Origin: Cyanobium gracile PCC 6307
Lineage (GTDB): Bacteria; Cyanobacteriota; Cyanobacteriia; PCC-6307; Cyanobiaceae
Assembly (NCBI RefSeq): GCF_000316515.1
Contig: NC_019675.1
Coordinates: 868,001-932,000, forward strand
Direction: 5' to 3'
DNA length: 64,000 bases
Numbering within the stretch: position 1 is the stretch's first letter; each line of letters starts with the position of its first letter. The position numbers and the translations under genes were made by a program. Under the pieces are notes generated by a model that searched no databases, was not told the DNA's origin, and saw only the letters and a program-made list of their open reading frames with translations. Shown here piece by piece: positions 43,288 through 52,453 of the stretch.

Positions 43288-44972
43288 GGGAACCCCTCCA
43301 GACCGCCCAGCCCTGGGTGGGAGCCCTCGCCCTCAGCCTGGCCGAAGCTCTGCCCCGTCTCCATGGCACCCCCCCCGATCCCCTGGTCGGCGAGCTGATC
43401 GCCGCCCTCACCGCGGCCCTGGCCCGGGGCGAGCTGGAGCTGGATCTGCGGGGCCCGAGACCGGCGGAGGTCAGCGAAGCCGCCTGGCCAGAGGGGCACC
43501 GCCGGGCCCTGGCCGCCAGTTCGCTCGCCGGCGATCCGGACGGGCCCCTGGCCCTGGAGGAGGGCCGACTGCAGTGGCGCCGCTGGCAGCGGCAGCGGCA
43601 GGCGGTGCTCGAGGCGCTGGTCGATCGGGCCGGAGCCCTGGTGCCGGGCGGCGACGGCGAAGCTCCCGGTGCTGCGGAGCCCGGCGCTGCGGGTCCCGGT
43701 GCTGCGGGTCCCGGTGCTGCGGAGCCCGGCGCCCCCCGGAGCCTCGATGCCCGGCAGCGGCAGGCGTTGGCGGCGGTGCTCCGCCACGGTCTGGTGCTGC
43801 TGGAGGGTGGACCCGGCACCGGCAAGACCAGCACGGTGGCGGCCATGATCGCGGCCCACCGGGTGCACCAGCCCGACGCCCGCATCCATCTGGCGGCGCC
43901 CACCGGCAAGGCGGCGGGCCGGCTGCGGGCGGCCACCGGGGGCGCCCTTCCCTGCACCACCCTGCACCGGCTGCTGGAGAGCCGCGGCGACCGGTTCGGC
44001 CGCCACCGCGGCCGCCCCCTCGACCTCGACCTGCTGGTGGTCGATGAGGTCTCGATGGTGGATCTGGGCCTGATGGGCGCCCTGCTGGAGGCTCTGCCCA
44101 GCGCCTGTCGGCTGGTGCTGGTGGGCGACCCGGCCCAGCTGCCCCCGATCGCTCCCGGGGCCGTGCTGCAGGACCTGCAGCGGCCCGAACACCGCCGCCG
44201 GCTGGGGGGCGCCGCCATCACCCTGACCACCACCTACCGCAACGCCGGGGCCATCGCCGCCGTGGCCGCCGCCCTGCGCCAGGGGCTGGGAGCGGCCCCC
44301 GCCCCGCAGGATCCGGATCCGATCGCCGCCATCCGCCCCCTGCTGCAGGCCCTGGATGACACCGACAACCTGCACTGGCGCCCCTGCTCCCCCCGGACTC
44401 TGCCGGCGGAGCTGCTGGAGCGGCTGCGCCGCCACCAGGACGCGCTGGCCAGGCTGGCGGGGCATTGCCGGCCGGGCTCCCCCCGGGGATGCCGGGCGCT
44501 GCTGGCGGAACGGGACCGCCTGCTGGTGATGGCGCCCCAACGCCAGGGACGCTGGGGCCTGGAGGCGATCCACCGGACCCTGCTGGGGGCTCGGCGGGAC
44601 GGCGACCTGCAGGATCTCCCCCCGGGCACCCCCGTCCTCTGCCGCCGCAACCTGCCGGAACTGGACCTGGCCAACGGCGATGTGGGCGTGCTCGTGGGCG
44701 GCCCCGGGCCCTCGGCGCGCCTGCTGTTCGGGGACGGGGAGGGGGAGCCGCTCTGGATCCATCCCGGCCAGCTGGCCGGGGCCGCCGAACCGGCCCTCGC
44801 CCTGACGGTCCACAAGGCCCAGGGCAGCGAAGCCGAGGAGGTGATCGTGCTGCTGCCCAGCGGCACCGCCCGCGACGGGCGGCTGCTCTACACCGCCCTG
44901 ACCCGGGCGCGGCAGGCGGCCCTTCTGATCAGCGAGCAAGAGGACGGGCCCATGGCCGGGAAAGGCCCGTAA
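43284..44972 (+). CDS. recD: RecD subunit of RecBCD (exonuclease V alpha)
   Basis: A 562-residue SF1B helicase. It shows Walker A GGPGTGKTST, motif II VVDEVSMVD, GDPAQLPPIAPGAVL, TYRN, and C-terminal ALTVHKAQGSEAEEV and YTALTRAR. An N-terminal domain of about 120 residues is joined to the helicase by a Pro-Gly-Ala repeat linker. RecD is the faster motor in RecBCD. The start overlaps the recB stop by ATGA at 43284-43287, completing a recC-recB-recD operon with coupled translation. Confidence 0.95.
   Translation: MREPLQTAQPWVGALALSLAEALPRLHGTPPDPLVGELIAALTAALARGELELDLRGPRPAEVSEAAWPEGHRRALAASSLAGDPDGPLALEEGRLQWRRWQRQRQAVLEALVDRAGALVPGGDGEAPGAAEPGAAGPGAAGPGAAEPGAPRSLDARQRQALAAVLRHGLVLLEGGPGTGKTSTVAAMIAAHRVHQPDARIHLAAPTGKAAGRLRAATGGALPCTTLHRLLESRGDRFGRHRGRPLDLDLLVVDEVSMVDLGLMGALLEALPSACRLVLVGDPAQLPPIAPGAVLQDLQRPEHRRRLGGAAITLTTTYRNAGAIAAVAAALRQGLGAAPAPQDPDPIAAIRPLLQALDDTDNLHWRPCSPRTLPAELLERLRRHQDALARLAGHCRPGSPRGCRALLAERDRLLVMAPQRQGRWGLEAIHRTLLGARRDGDLQDLPPGTPVLCRRNLPELDLANGDVGVLVGGPGPSARLLFGDGEGEPLWIHPGQLAGAAEPALALTVHKAQGSEAEEVIVLLPSGTARDGRLLYTALTRARQAALLISEQEDGPMAGKGP
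43665..43724 (+). repeat. Four tandem 15-bp repeats inside recD
   Basis: Four adjacent copies of the unit CCCGGTGCTGCGGAG and its variants (CCCGGCGCTGCGGGT and CCCGGTGCTGCGGGT) run from 43665 to 43724. They encode PGAAE or PGAAG, a flexible linker between the N-terminal domain and the helicase of RecD. Because the unit is a multiple of three, gain or loss of a copy keeps the frame. Confidence 0.85.
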
Positions 44973-45386
44973 GGCTTCTTCATTGATCTCCACAGCCGGC
45001 AATGTGTCTACGAAAAGTGAACCGCCCGGTAGGAGCTCTGAGCCCCGCTCCATACTTCGTCCATCGGCGCGGTTCCCCCGGGCCGAACTCACCGGAGCCC
45101 CTGCTCCAATAGTCTCCACCGCTGGGATCTCTCCCTTTCCGGGAGCCCCTTGATTCCTCCAGTCCCCCCTTGAGGAATGCCCTCCTGCATCGTCACGAAG
45201 GAGTGAACCGGCCCAGCCGGAGTCTTCCCTTCAGGTGCCCTGAGGTCCAAAGGGACAACCCCATGGATTCCCTGGCCCCAGGTGGTTCCGGTCAGTCTTT
45301 TTCCCACCCCCACACGCCCCCTCCCGCCGCCGTCGCTCCCGATCCGCCGACCGTGCCTCCCGCTGCGATTCCTGGAGAGCGACGCG
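44973..45386. other. Intergenic region after recD
   Basis: A 414-bp stretch with no firm gene. A GGAGC-CCCT-GCTCC hairpin at 45094-45107 could end the recCBD transcript but has no T-run. An ORF of 43 codons (45264-45394), Pro-rich (HTPPPAAVAPDPP), has AAAGGGAC upstream of its ATG and overlaps the cupin start; it may be a leader peptide or chance. The promoter for the cupin gene must lie here. Nothing else was recognised. Confidence 0.4.
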
Positions 45387-45749
45387 ATGGCTGAGCGGGT
45401 TGAGCGGCCCTGGGGATGGTTTGAGACCCTCGCCACAGGTCCCGGCTACCTCGTCAAGCGTCTGCGGATCAGGGCGGAGCAGCGCATCAGCCTGCAGCGC
45501 CACCAGCAGCGCTGCGAGCACTGGGTCGTGGTAAGCGGCGAGGGGGTGATGGAGACCGAAGACGGCGGCATCACCGCCGTCCCCGGCGCCACCCTGTTCA
45601 TCCCCTGTGGCGCCCTGCACCGGGCGGCGGCCGGAGCCACCGACCTGGAGATCATCGAGGTGCAGCTGGGCGAGGTGCTGCGGGAGGAGGACATCGAGCG
45701 TTTCGACGACGATTACGGCAGGGTGGTAAAGTCTCATTTCAACCTTTGA
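45387..45749 (+). CDS. Mannose-6-phosphate isomerase-like cupin
   Basis: A 120-residue single cupin domain: RPWGWFETLATG, YLVKRLRIRAEQRISLQRH with a His-x-His-type metal site, EHWVVVSGEGVM, then TLFIPCGALHRAA, and a tail LREEDIERFDDDYGR. This is the C-terminal cupin of type II mannose-6-phosphate isomerase/GDP-mannose pyrophosphorylase, standing alone. It may isomerise mannose and fructose 6-phosphates to supply GDP-sugars. The ATG at 45387 is supported by the MAERVERPWGW family-like start. Confidence 0.88.
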   Translation: MAERVERPWGWFETLATGPGYLVKRLRIRAEQRISLQRHQQRCEHWVVVSGEGVMETEDGGITAVPGATLFIPCGALHRAAAGATDLEIIEVQLGEVLREEDIERFDDDYGRVVKSHFNL

Positions 45750-45841
45750 GCAAGGGCAAGGCAGCCCGGGTGCATGGCACCCATCTCCAACGGTCCGCTG
45801 CCGGCCTGCGTTGAAAAGGATTCACCAGGCTCCCGCATCCC

Positions 45842-47764
45842 GTGACCCAGATCATTGACGGCAGCACCCTCACCGGTGCTGCCGATTCCCAGGCGGCCCT
45901 CGCGCAGCCCTGCGAGGCCGTGTCGTTGTCGGCACCCGACCTTGCGGTGACCGCCACCGAGCAGGCCGATGGCCCCTCCGACGACGACGCCCCCAAAGCC
46001 ACCGTCTCCGAAACCAACGCCTCGACAACCACCGCCACCGACACGACCGGCCTCGAAACCACGGTCCCCGTCAGCGCATTCGCCGCCTTCGGGCTGCGCC
46101 AGGAGCTGCTCGACGGCCTGGCCGCCATCGGCTTCGAAGAGCCCTCACCGATTCAGAAGGCCGCGATCCCCGAGCTGATGCTCGGCCGCGACCTCGTGGG
46201 CCAGGCCCAGACCGGCACCGGCAAGACGGCCGCCTTCGGTCTGCCCCTGCTGGAGCGCCTCGATCCCGGCCAGCGCACCCCCCAGGTGCTCGTGCTCACC
46301 CCCACCCGCGAACTGGCGATGCAGGTGGCGGAGGCTTTCAACAGCTATGCGGCCCGCATGAAGGGCGTCAAGGTGCTGCCCGTCTATGGCGGCGCCGACT
46401 TCCGCGATCAGATCCAGCAGCTGCGCCGGGGCGTTCAGATCGTCGTGGGCACCCCCGGCCGGGTGATGGATCACATGCGCCAGGGCACCCTCGACCTCTC
46501 CGGCCTGCGCAGCCTGGTGCTGGACGAGGCCGACGAGATGCTGCGCATGGGCTTCATCGACGACGTCAAGTGGGTGCTCGAGCAGCTCCCCGCCGAGCGG
46601 CAGGTGGTGCTGTTCTCCGCCACCATGCCCCCGGAGATCCGGCGCATCTCCCAGAACCACCTGAGGAACCCAGCCGAGATCACCATCCGCCAGAAGGCCG
46701 CCGACGGTCGCCGCATCCGCCAGCGGCACCTGGTGGTCAACGGTCCCCAGAAGCTCGAGGCGCTCGAGCGGGTGCTGGAGGCCGAGGGCAGCGAAGGGGT
46801 GATCATCTTTGCCCGCACCAAGGCCATCACCCTCACCGTGGCCGAGTCCCTCGAGCAGCACGGCTACGACGTGGCGGTGCTCAACGGCGACGTGCCCCAG
46901 ACCCAGCGGGAACGCACGATCGAGCGGCTCCGTGACGGCCGCGTCAATGTGCTGGTGGCCACGGACGTGGCCGCCCGGGGCCTCGACGTCGACCGCATCG
47001 GCCTGGTCATCAACTACGACATCCCCTTCGACGGGGAGGCTTATGTGCACCGCATCGGCCGCACCGGCCGTGCCGGGCGCAGCGGGGAGGCGATCCTGTT
47101 CCTCACCCCCCGGGAGCGGCGCTTCCTCGGAGGCCTGGAGCGGGCGGTGAACCAGCCCATCGAACCGATGGAGGTGCCGGGCAACGCCAGCATCAATCAG
47201 CACCGCCTCGACCGGCTGCGCCAGAAACTCACCACAGCCCTGCAGCAGCCCGCCTGCAACCCCGAGGAGCGGGCCCTGCTCGGCGAGATCCTGCAGCGCG
47301 TGGCCCAGGAACAGGCCTGCACACCCGAACAGCTGGCCCTGGCCGCCCTGGAGCTTGGACTGGGGGGCAAGCCCCTGCTGCTGCAGGGGGAGGAGCGCTG
47401 GGGACAGGGCCGCGCCAGCGCCCCCACCAGGGAGCGCGACCGTGACCGGGGTGAGCGTGACCGGGGTGGGGAACGCCGCCCCTTCAGCGACCGCACTCAG
47501 GAACGCGGCGAAGACGGTCCCGAGGACAACATGGAACGGTTCCGCATCGAAGTGGGCTGGCGGGATCGGGTCAAGCCGGGCAACATTGTTGGTGCCATCG
47601 CCAACGAGTCCGGCCTGGCCGGACGATCGATCGGGAAGATTCGCATCTTCGACGCCCACAGCACCGTCGACCTGCCCAAGGGCATGCCCGATGACGTCTT
47701 CTCCGACCTGCGTCGCCTGCGGGTGATGAACAAGGAACTTCAGATCTCGCGGCTGGGCTCCTGA
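45842..47764 (+). CDS. deaD: DEAD-box RNA helicase (DeaD/CsdA type)
   Basis: A 640-residue helicase. The Q motif (FGLRQELLDGLAAIGFEEP), AQTGTGKT, PTRELAMQ, TPGRVMD, DEAD (VLDEADEML), SAT, and the C-terminal HRIGRTGR are all present. A Pro/Thr-rich N-terminal tail (about 1-75) precedes the core. A C-terminal RNA-binding domain of the DbpA type (MERFRIEVGWRDRVKPGNI, then IGKIRIFDAHSTVDLP) follows an Arg-rich low-complexity stretch. It remodels structured RNA, and is usually cold-induced and linked to ribosome assembly. The start is GTG at 45842; a leader of about 90 bases separates it from the cupin gene. Confidence 0.95.
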   Translation: MTQIIDGSTLTGAADSQAALAQPCEAVSLSAPDLAVTATEQADGPSDDDAPKATVSETNASTTTATDTTGLETTVPVSAFAAFGLRQELLDGLAAIGFEEPSPIQKAAIPELMLGRDLVGQAQTGTGKTAAFGLPLLERLDPGQRTPQVLVLTPTRELAMQVAEAFNSYAARMKGVKVLPVYGGADFRDQIQQLRRGVQIVVGTPGRVMDHMRQGTLDLSGLRSLVLDEADEMLRMGFIDDVKWVLEQLPAERQVVLFSATMPPEIRRISQNHLRNPAEITIRQKAADGRRIRQRHLVVNGPQKLEALERVLEAEGSEGVIIFARTKAITLTVAESLEQHGYDVAVLNGDVPQTQRERTIERLRDGRVNVLVATDVAARGLDVDRIGLVINYDIPFDGEAYVHRIGRTGRAGRSGEAILFLTPRERRFLGGLERAVNQPIEPMEVPGNASINQHRLDRLRQKLTTALQQPACNPEERALLGEILQRVAQEQACTPEQLALAALELGLGGKPLLLQGEERWGQGRASAPTRERDRDRGERDRGGERRPFSDRTQERGEDGPEDNMERFRIEVGWRDRVKPGNIVGAIANESGLAGRSIGKIRIFDAHSTVDLPKGMPDDVFSDLRRLRVMNKELQISRLGS

Positions 47765-47798
47765 ATTCCCTCCACCGCGCTCCACACCCCTGTTCCCC

Positions 47799-48128
47799 AT
47801 GCCTTCCCAGCAGCGGCCACCCTTGCGTTCCTTCCGCCCCCGGCACCTGCCGGCCCAGGCCGGTCTGATCCTCGGCCTGGTCGCTCTGGTGGCCTTCGGG
47901 TCGCTGGATCGCCGGGCTGAAGCGGCCTCCGGCCCCATCCTCGAGGTGGTGCGCTCCATCTGCCTCTCCGCCTTCGAGACGGAGGTGGCCCAATCCGGGA
48001 AGAAAGCCCCGGACGGGATGGCCAGCTTCGCCTGCAACTGCGTGGCCGATCGCATCTCCAGCGGCAGCAGCATCGCCTCGGCCCGCAGCAGCTGCCGGGA
48101 TGCCACCGTCAAGCGCTACCCGATCTGA
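47799..48128 (+). CDS. Secreted small protein with Cys, unknown
   Basis: A 109-residue protein with a signal-anchor helix (about 20-37, GLILGLVALVAFGSL) and an exported part of about 70 residues with four Cys (SICLSAF, FACNCVADR, and SSCRDATVKR). The end resembles a small domain stabilised by disulphides. It is 34 bp after the helicase gene in the same direction. Not recognised as a family. Confidence 0.6.
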   Translation: MPSQQRPPLRSFRPRHLPAQAGLILGLVALVAFGSLDRRAEAASGPILEVVRSICLSAFETEVAQSGKKAPDGMASFACNCVADRISSGSSIASARSSCRDATVKRYPI

Positions 48129-48144
48129 ACGCCAGGGGAGGGCC

Positions 48145-48348
48145 TCAGGCGCACAGGCGGGTGACCTGCTCGCAGGCCGTCACCTGGAGCTCGCTCACGG
48201 AGAGCTGCTCCACCGCGGCGATCAGGCTCATCTGGACCTCGTGACTCTCGCTCGCCACCAGGACCTGAAGCACGTCGAACAGATCCTGGGAACCGAGCTC
48301 TCCGTCCTCACGCCAGGTGAGGCTCCAGGGCACAGGGGCGGCTTTCAT
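48145..48348 (-). CDS. Small hypothetical protein
   Basis: A 67-residue helical protein (DLFDVLQVLVASESHEV, VEQLSVSELQVTACEQV) with two Cys near the C-terminus. It opens with a family-like WSLTWREDGE stretch. The ATG at 48348 is used; one at 48378 is in frame but adds a poorly ordered leader. Converges with the secreted Cys protein 16 bp away. Function unknown. Confidence 0.5.
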   Translation of the reverse strand: MKAAPVPWSLTWREDGELGSQDLFDVLQVLVASESHEVQMSLIAAVEQLSVSELQVTACEQVTRLCA

Positions 48349-48634
48349 GGGATCAACTGGATCAGGGTTTGCTGACAATGAAGCGTCACGGGCGGGGGTG
48401 GGGAGATTTTTTCGTTTTCCTTCGCATCTGCTTCAAGCTTCGCCATGGAGCCCAGGGGCACGGTTGTAGGCTTCGGGGAATTCCACGCCGATCTGGCTCC
48501 CTTCGGCACGCATCGACGGCTCAGGCCCAACAGAGCCGGATTCATCCCCGGATCCGATCTGTGCTCCATGCCGACCGCCTGCTTTCCCTGGGATTCCCGA
48601 CACCGGAGGAATCCGTTCCAGCTTTATTCTTTGA

Positions 48635-49057
48635 ATGACCATCTACGTCGGCAACCTCTCGTTCCAGGCCGAACGCGAGGACCTTCTCGATCTCTTCGGC
48701 CAGTACGGCGAGGTCCGTCAGTGCAGCCTGCCCCTCGACCGTGAGACCGGCCGCAAGCGCGGCTTCGCCTTCATCGAGCTCGCCGACGACGCGTCCGAGC
48801 AGAAGGCCATCGACGACCTCCAGGACGTCGAATGGATGGGTCGCATGATCCGTGTCAACAAGGCCACACCCCGTGAGGGTGGCGGTGGCGGCGGTGGTCG
48901 CGCCGGCGGTGGCGGCTACGGCGGTGGCGGCGGTCGCCCCGGTGGCGGCGGTGGTCGCTCCGGCGGCGGCGGCTACGGCGGTGGCGGCGGCGGCGGCTAC
49001 GGCGGTGGCGGCGGTGGTGGATACGGCGGCGGTGGCGGCGGCGGCAATCGCTGGTGA
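48635..49057 (+). CDS. rbp: RNA-binding RRM protein with glycine-rich tail
   Basis: A 140-residue protein. The RRM shows RNP2 (IYVGNL) and RNP1 (KRGFAFIEL) with the aromatic residues needed to stack on RNA. The last 60 residues are a low-complexity glycine tail with Tyr and Arg (GGGYGGGGG), encoded by a long GGC/GGT-rich stretch at about 48882-49050. Such proteins are cold-induced RNA chaperones in cyanobacteria. The 256-bp gap upstream (48379-48634) has no other gene, and may be a long leader regulating expression by temperature. The stop overlaps the next gene by four bases (GTGA). Confidence 0.92.
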   Translation: MTIYVGNLSFQAEREDLLDLFGQYGEVRQCSLPLDRETGRKRGFAFIELADDASEQKAIDDLQDVEWMGRMIRVNKATPREGGGGGGGRAGGGGYGGGGGRPGGGGGRSGGGGYGGGGGGGYGGGGGGGYGGGGGGGNRW

Positions 49058-50883
49058 GTCCGGCGGCGGTCAGGCCCGTTGATGCCCCCCCGGGGTCAGC
49101 CCCGACAGCGGCAGGGCTTCGCCGTCTGCTGCGCAGCCTGCGGCCCCACCGCAGGCTGGCCGCCCTGGCGGCCGCCTGCTCGATCCTCAACAAGCTCTTC
49201 GACCTGGCCCCCCCCGTTCTCATCGGCCTGGCGGTCGATGTGGTGGTCCAGCAGCGCACCTCCTGGCTGGCTGGCCTCGGCTTCACCACCGTGCCGGGCC
49301 AGCTGGGGGTGCTGGCGGTGCTCTCGTTCCTGATCTGGAGCGCCGAGTCCCTGTTCGAGTACCTCTACGCCCTGCTCTGGCGACGCCTGGCCCAGACGGT
49401 GCAGCATGAGCTGCGCATCGAGGCCTACGACCACCTCCAGCACCTGGAGATGGGCTTCTTCGAGGCCGGCAGCAGCGGGCGTCTGCTGACGGTCCTCAAC
49501 GACGACATCAACCAGCTGGAGCGCTTCCTCGACCAGGGCGCCAACGAGATCCTGCAGCTGATCACCACCGTCCTGGCGGTGGGCGGGGCCATGGTGGTCC
49601 TCTCCCCCACGGTGGCCGGGGTCTCCTTCCTGCCGATCCCGGTGATCCTCTGGGGCTCGCTCCGCTTCCAGCGCCGACTGGCCCCCCGCTACCGGGAGGT
49701 GCGGGAGCGGGCCGGCGACCTGGCCAGCCTGCTCAGCAACAACCTCGGCGGCATGCTCACCATCAAGAGCTACGCGGCGGAGGACTGGGAGAAGCAACGG
49801 CTGATCGCCCAGAGCCAGGCCTACCGGGTCAGCAACGGCCGGGCCATCCGCCTCTCGGCCGCCTTCATTCCCCTGATCCGGTTTGCGATTCTCTTCGCCT
49901 TCATCGCCATCCTCGTGATCGGCGGACTCCAGGCCTGGAGAGGCGCCATCGCCATCGGCACCTATTCGTTCCTGGTCTTCATCACCCAGCGGTTGCTGTG
50001 GCCGCTCACCACCCTGGGCCGCACCCTCGACGACTACCAGCGCGCCATGGCGTCCACCCACCGGGTGATGGACCTGCTGGACACCCCCGTTGCCATCCCC
50101 AGCGGCAGCCGGCCGCTCCCCATCGCCGATGTCCGCGGCCAGATCCGCTTCGAGCGGGTCGACTTCGCCTACGGCGGACGCGAGCGGCTGCTCGAAGCCT
50201 TCGACCTGGAGATTCCCGCCGGCGCCACCCTGGGGATCGTGGGAGCCACAGGTTCCGGCAAGAGCACGATCGTCAAGCTGCTGCTGCGGCTCTACCCCAT
50301 CCAGGCGGGGCGGATCCTGCTGGATGGCGTGGCGATCGAGACGCTGTCCCTGCAGGACCTGCGCCGAGCCATCGGCCTCGTGAGCCAGGAGGTGTTCCTG
50401 TTCCACGGCACCGTGGCCGAGAACATCGCCTACGGCAGCTTCGCCGCCACCCGCGCGGCCATCGAACGGGCGGCCGGCCTGGCGGAAGCAGCGGGGTTCA
50501 TCGAGGCGCTGCCCCAGGGGTACGACACCTTGGTGGGGGAGCGGGGCCTGCGCCTGTCCGGAGGCCAGCGGCAGCGCATCGCCCTGGCCCGGGCGATCCT
50601 CAAGGATCCGCCGGTGCTGGTGCTGGATGAGGCCACCGCCGCCGTCGACAACGAAACCGAGGCGGCGATCCAGCGCTCCCTCGATCGCATCACGGCCTCC
50701 CGCACCACCCTGGTGATCGCCCACCGCCTGAGCACGGTGCGCCACGCCGACCGCATCGTGGTGATGGATCAGGGACGCATCGTCGAGAGCGGTGGGCACG
50801 GCGAACTGCTGGCCAGAAACGGGGCCTATGCGGCGCTCTGGCGGGTGCAGACGGGGCTGAGACCGGAGGAGGCCCTGCGCTGA
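49054..50883 (+). CDS. ABC exporter, fused membrane and ATPase domains
   Basis: A 609-residue ABC half-transporter. The membrane domain (about 30-330) has six predicted helices; the ATPase has [25 protein letters not shown] and [27 protein letters not shown] Q-loop is seen. It exports lipids or drugs, like MsbA/BmrA or heterodimeric exporters; the substrate cannot be told. The GTG at 49054 overlaps the RRM stop by four bases, so the gene is translationally coupled to it. Confidence 0.92.
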   Translation: MSPAAVRPVDAPPGSAPTAAGLRRLLRSLRPHRRLAALAAACSILNKLFDLAPPVLIGLAVDVVVQQRTSWLAGLGFTTVPGQLGVLAVLSFLIWSAESLFEYLYALLWRRLAQTVQHELRIEAYDHLQHLEMGFFEAGSSGRLLTVLNDDINQLERFLDQGANEILQLITTVLAVGGAMVVLSPTVAGVSFLPIPVILWGSLRFQRRLAPRYREVRERAGDLASLLSNNLGGMLTIKSYAAEDWEKQRLIAQSQAYRVSNGRAIRLSAAFIPLIRFAILFAFIAILVIGGLQAWRGAIAIGTYSFLVFITQRLLWPLTTLGRTLDDYQRAMASTHRVMDLLDTPVAIPSGSRPLPIADVRGQIRFERVDFAYGGRERLLEAFDLEIPAGATLGIVGATGSGKSTIVKLLLRLYPIQAGRILLDGVAIETLSLQDLRRAIGLVSQEVFLFHGTVAENIAYGSFAATRAAIERAAGLAEAAGFIEALPQGYDTLVGERGLRLSGGQRQRIALARAILKDPPVLVLDEATAAVDNETEAAIQRSLDRITASRTTLVIAHRLSTVRHADRIVVMDQGRIVESGGHGELLARNGAYAALWRVQTGLRPEEALR

Positions 50884-50908
50884 GCCCGCTGGGCTTAGCG
50901 TGGATTGA

Positions 50909-51877
50909 ATGAAAATGACCCAGCCCAGCAGAGGGGCCCAGCCAAGCAGGGGAGCCAGGCCCAGGTCATCCCGTCGTCGCACCCCCGTGCTGCTCGCGGT
51001 GGTCTGCGGCCTTGGGGCGGGCCTGCTGCTGGCCGGGCCCCTGGCCCAGCTGATCTCCACCCGGGCCACCGCCGGGGGAAATCCGGCGCTGAGCAATCCC
51101 TTCGCCGCCTGGAGCGGCGGCATGGACCGTCAGGACATCCTGATTCTGGGCACCGACGTGGGCGGTGGTAACACCGATGTGATCGCCACCCTGCGCATCG
51201 ATGGCAAGCAGACCAGCATCACCCAGATCCCCCGCGACACGTACATCGAGGCCGAGAGTTTCGGTCCGGTCAAGATCAACGCCCTCTACAACATGGGCGG
51301 CATCGAAGCGGTGAAGCGGGAGATCTCCCAGCGCCTCGGCCGCCCCATCCAGCACCACCTGGTCGTCAACCTCTCCTTGATCCGCCAGATGGCCGATGTC
51401 CTCGGGGGCATCGAGGTGGACGTCCCCAAGCGCATGGTCTATGTCGACCGCAGCCAGGGGCTGTCGATCGATCTGCAACCCGGGATGCAGACCCTGCGCG
51501 GCAAGGATCTGGAGGGCTTCCTGCGCTTCCGCCACGACGAGACCGGCGACCTGGGGCGCATGGATCGCCAGCAGCTGGCCCTGAAGTCCCTGTTCCGCAA
51601 GCTCACCCGGCCCGAGTACCTCGTGCGGCTGCCGGCCCTGATGATGGCCGCCCGCAAGGACATCAAGACCGACCTCGGACCCATGGAGCTGGGGGGATTG
51701 ATCACGGCCATGGGCAGCACCCAGCTCGACACCCAGCGGCTGGACGGCCGCCCCTTCTACAAGGACGGCATCAGCTACTGGGACGCCGTCTGGCCAGCCC
51801 CGGAGAACGACCCCCTCGAGGCCGGCAACGAGGGCCAGGCCAACGCTACGAACGGCCGCCACCGTTTCCTTTTCTGA
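50909..51877 (+). CDS. LytR-CpsA-Psr (LCP) family protein
   Basis: A 322-residue membrane-anchored enzyme: N-terminal helix (about 27-47), then the LCP domain with LILGTDVGGGNTDVIATL, the catalytic-type IPRDTYI, and KINALYNMGGIEAV. A second stretch LRGKDLEGFLRFRHDETGDLGRM follows, with the Arg and Asp residues that bind the pyrophosphate of the carrier lipid. LCP proteins transfer polymers from undecaprenyl pyrophosphate to the cell wall. The 3' end overlaps the convergent MgtC-like gene by 32 bp. Confidence 0.9.
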   Translation: MKMTQPSRGAQPSRGARPRSSRRRTPVLLAVVCGLGAGLLLAGPLAQLISTRATAGGNPALSNPFAAWSGGMDRQDILILGTDVGGGNTDVIATLRIDGKQTSITQIPRDTYIEAESFGPVKINALYNMGGIEAVKREISQRLGRPIQHHLVVNLSLIRQMADVLGGIEVDVPKRMVYVDRSQGLSIDLQPGMQTLRGKDLEGFLRFRHDETGDLGRMDRQQLALKSLFRKLTRPEYLVRLPALMMAARKDIKTDLGPMELGGLITAMGSTQLDTQRLDGRPFYKDGISYWDAVWPAPENDPLEAGNEGQANATNGRHRFLF

Positions 51878-52349
51878 ACACCTCGGGCGGCTTCTCCCCA
51901 TCACCGCCGTTACCGGTGATGGGCCCATCGTCGCGAACGGAGAGGGTGATCAGGGCCAGGCCGAGGGCCATCAGCACCGGCACCGGGCTGGAGACGGCCA
52001 CGGTGACCCCCAGGGCCGCCGTGAACCAGATCGAGGCGGCACTGCTCAGGCCCCGCACCTCGGGGATGCCGTGCTTCGAACGCACCGGAGGCACCAGAAT
52101 CTCGCCGGCTCCCAGGAAGCCGATGCCGGCCGCCACCCCCTGAATCACGCGGCTGCGGGCCTGGGCATCGGGGCCGGCCGCCAGGACCATCAGGCAGGCA
52201 CTCATCCCCACCAGCACATGAACCCGTAGCCGGTTGGGGTGGGCACGGCTGCCGTGGTGCGCCCGGTTGATGCCCACCGCCAATCCGCAGAGCACCGCCA
52301 TCCCCAGCCGCAGCAGGGCCTCCAGATCCGGGCTCAGCGAGAGAACCAT
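51846..52349 (-). CDS. MgtC/SapB family membrane protein
   Basis: A 167-residue protein with the MgtC-like core: LRLGMAVLCGLAVGINRA, LRVHVLVGMSACLMVLA, and QGVAAGIGFLGAGEIL, and four or five helices. The GI(G/N)(R/A) type stretch and GFLGAG are typical. In other bacteria, MgtC relatives support survival in low magnesium and affect ATP synthase. The ATG at 52349 follows an in-frame ATG at 52364. The C-terminus is Gly- and charge-rich (GNGGDGEKPPEV). It lies between the LCP gene and the FUSC cluster, on the opposite strand. Confidence 0.85.
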   Translation of the reverse strand: MVLSLSPDLEALLRLGMAVLCGLAVGINRAHHGSRAHPNRLRVHVLVGMSACLMVLAAGPDAQARSRVIQGVAAGIGFLGAGEILVPPVRSKHGIPEVRGLSSAASIWFTAALGVTVAVSSPVPVLMALGLALITLSVRDDGPITGNGGDGEKPPEVFRKGNGGGRS

Positions 52350-52453
52350 GGCTGCCCGCGGCACGGCAAGGGGTGATCAACCATGGCGCATCGCCGAATG
52401 GCCGTGGACCATGGGCCTCCATAGGCTCCTGCCAGCCCTGCGCCTCGAGGTCC

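Noticed and set aside
45264..45394. Pro-rich 43-codon ORF before the cupin
   Set aside because: No known family and it overlaps the cupin start; noted in the intergenic entry only.
48855..49289. Arg/His-rich minus-strand ORF across the RRM glycine tail
   Set aside because: It is a by-product of the GGC/GGT-rich tail read backwards.
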